A stretch of 5,815 nt of DNA, from NCBI GenBank assembly GCA_900552095.1, contig URYM01000123.1:1-5815 (forward strand). Reading direction: 5' to 3'. The position numbers and the translations under genes are program-made. The DNA is from an uncultured Blautia sp. GTDB taxonomy: Bacteria > Bacillota > Clostridia > Lachnospirales > Lachnospiraceae. Under the pieces are notes generated by a model, which saw only the letters and a list, made by a program, of their open reading frames with translations, made no database searches and was not told the DNA's origin. This document shows, one piece after another, positions 5,805-5,815 of the stretch; the stretch's first letter is position 1; each line of letters opens with the position of its first letter.

Positions 5805-5815
5805 TAAATAAAGGG
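5805..5815. repeat. 11-bp inverted repeat with partner at 5651-5661
   Basis: TAAATAAAGGG on the plus strand at the right edge is repeated exactly on the minus strand at 5651-5661. Each copy lies just downstream of the -10 box of one of the two divergent promoters and includes the AAAGGG ribosome-binding-type sequence. The match may extend beyond the window. The two transcripts would therefore begin with nearly the same leader. Confidence 0.45.

Overview
The window looks like bacterial DNA from a low- to mid-GC Gram-positive anaerobe, most likely a gut-type Clostridia/Lachnospiraceae member. This is inference from three things: strong AGGAGG-type ribosome binding sites, an AT-rich intergenic region with sigmaA-type promoters beside GC-balanced genes, and the catabolic gene types present. 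Nothing in the window fixes the species.

All four genes lie on the minus strand, so the operon reads from right to left. From its promoter at about 5669-5697 the order is: (1) an FAD-dependent oxidoreductase (4188-5645, or starting at 5561); (2) a hydrophobic carboxylate/organic-anion type permease of about 428 residues (2837-4123); (3) a 712-residue HyuA-like hydantoinase/oxoprolinase subunit (659-2797); (4) a 208-residue protein with an HExxH zinc motif in an ImmA/IrrE-like context (19-645). The gaps are 64, 39 and 13 bases, and no Rho-independent terminator is visible in the transcribed direction, so one transcript is likely. The left edge is only 18 bases past the last stop codon, so the operon may continue outside the window.

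The right 170 bases (5646-5815) are an AT-rich divergent control region. They hold a near-consensus promoter for the operon, a second near-consensus promoter facing right toward a gene outside the window, repeated ATGAAAAT octamers, and a dyad over the operon's -35 box. A strong hairpin sits across the stop codon of the oxidoreductase gene, with a smaller one next to it, in the gap before the permease gene.

Working picture (inference): the permease imports a small organic acid or cyclic amide/imide, the flavoprotein oxidises or reduces it, and the HyuA-like ATPase activates a carbonyl or lactam bond. The usual HyuB partner is not beside HyuA, and several HyuA signature positions differ from the pattern I know, so the true reaction is open. 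The most unusual part is the ImmA/IrrE-like zincin placed as the last gene of a metabolic operon.
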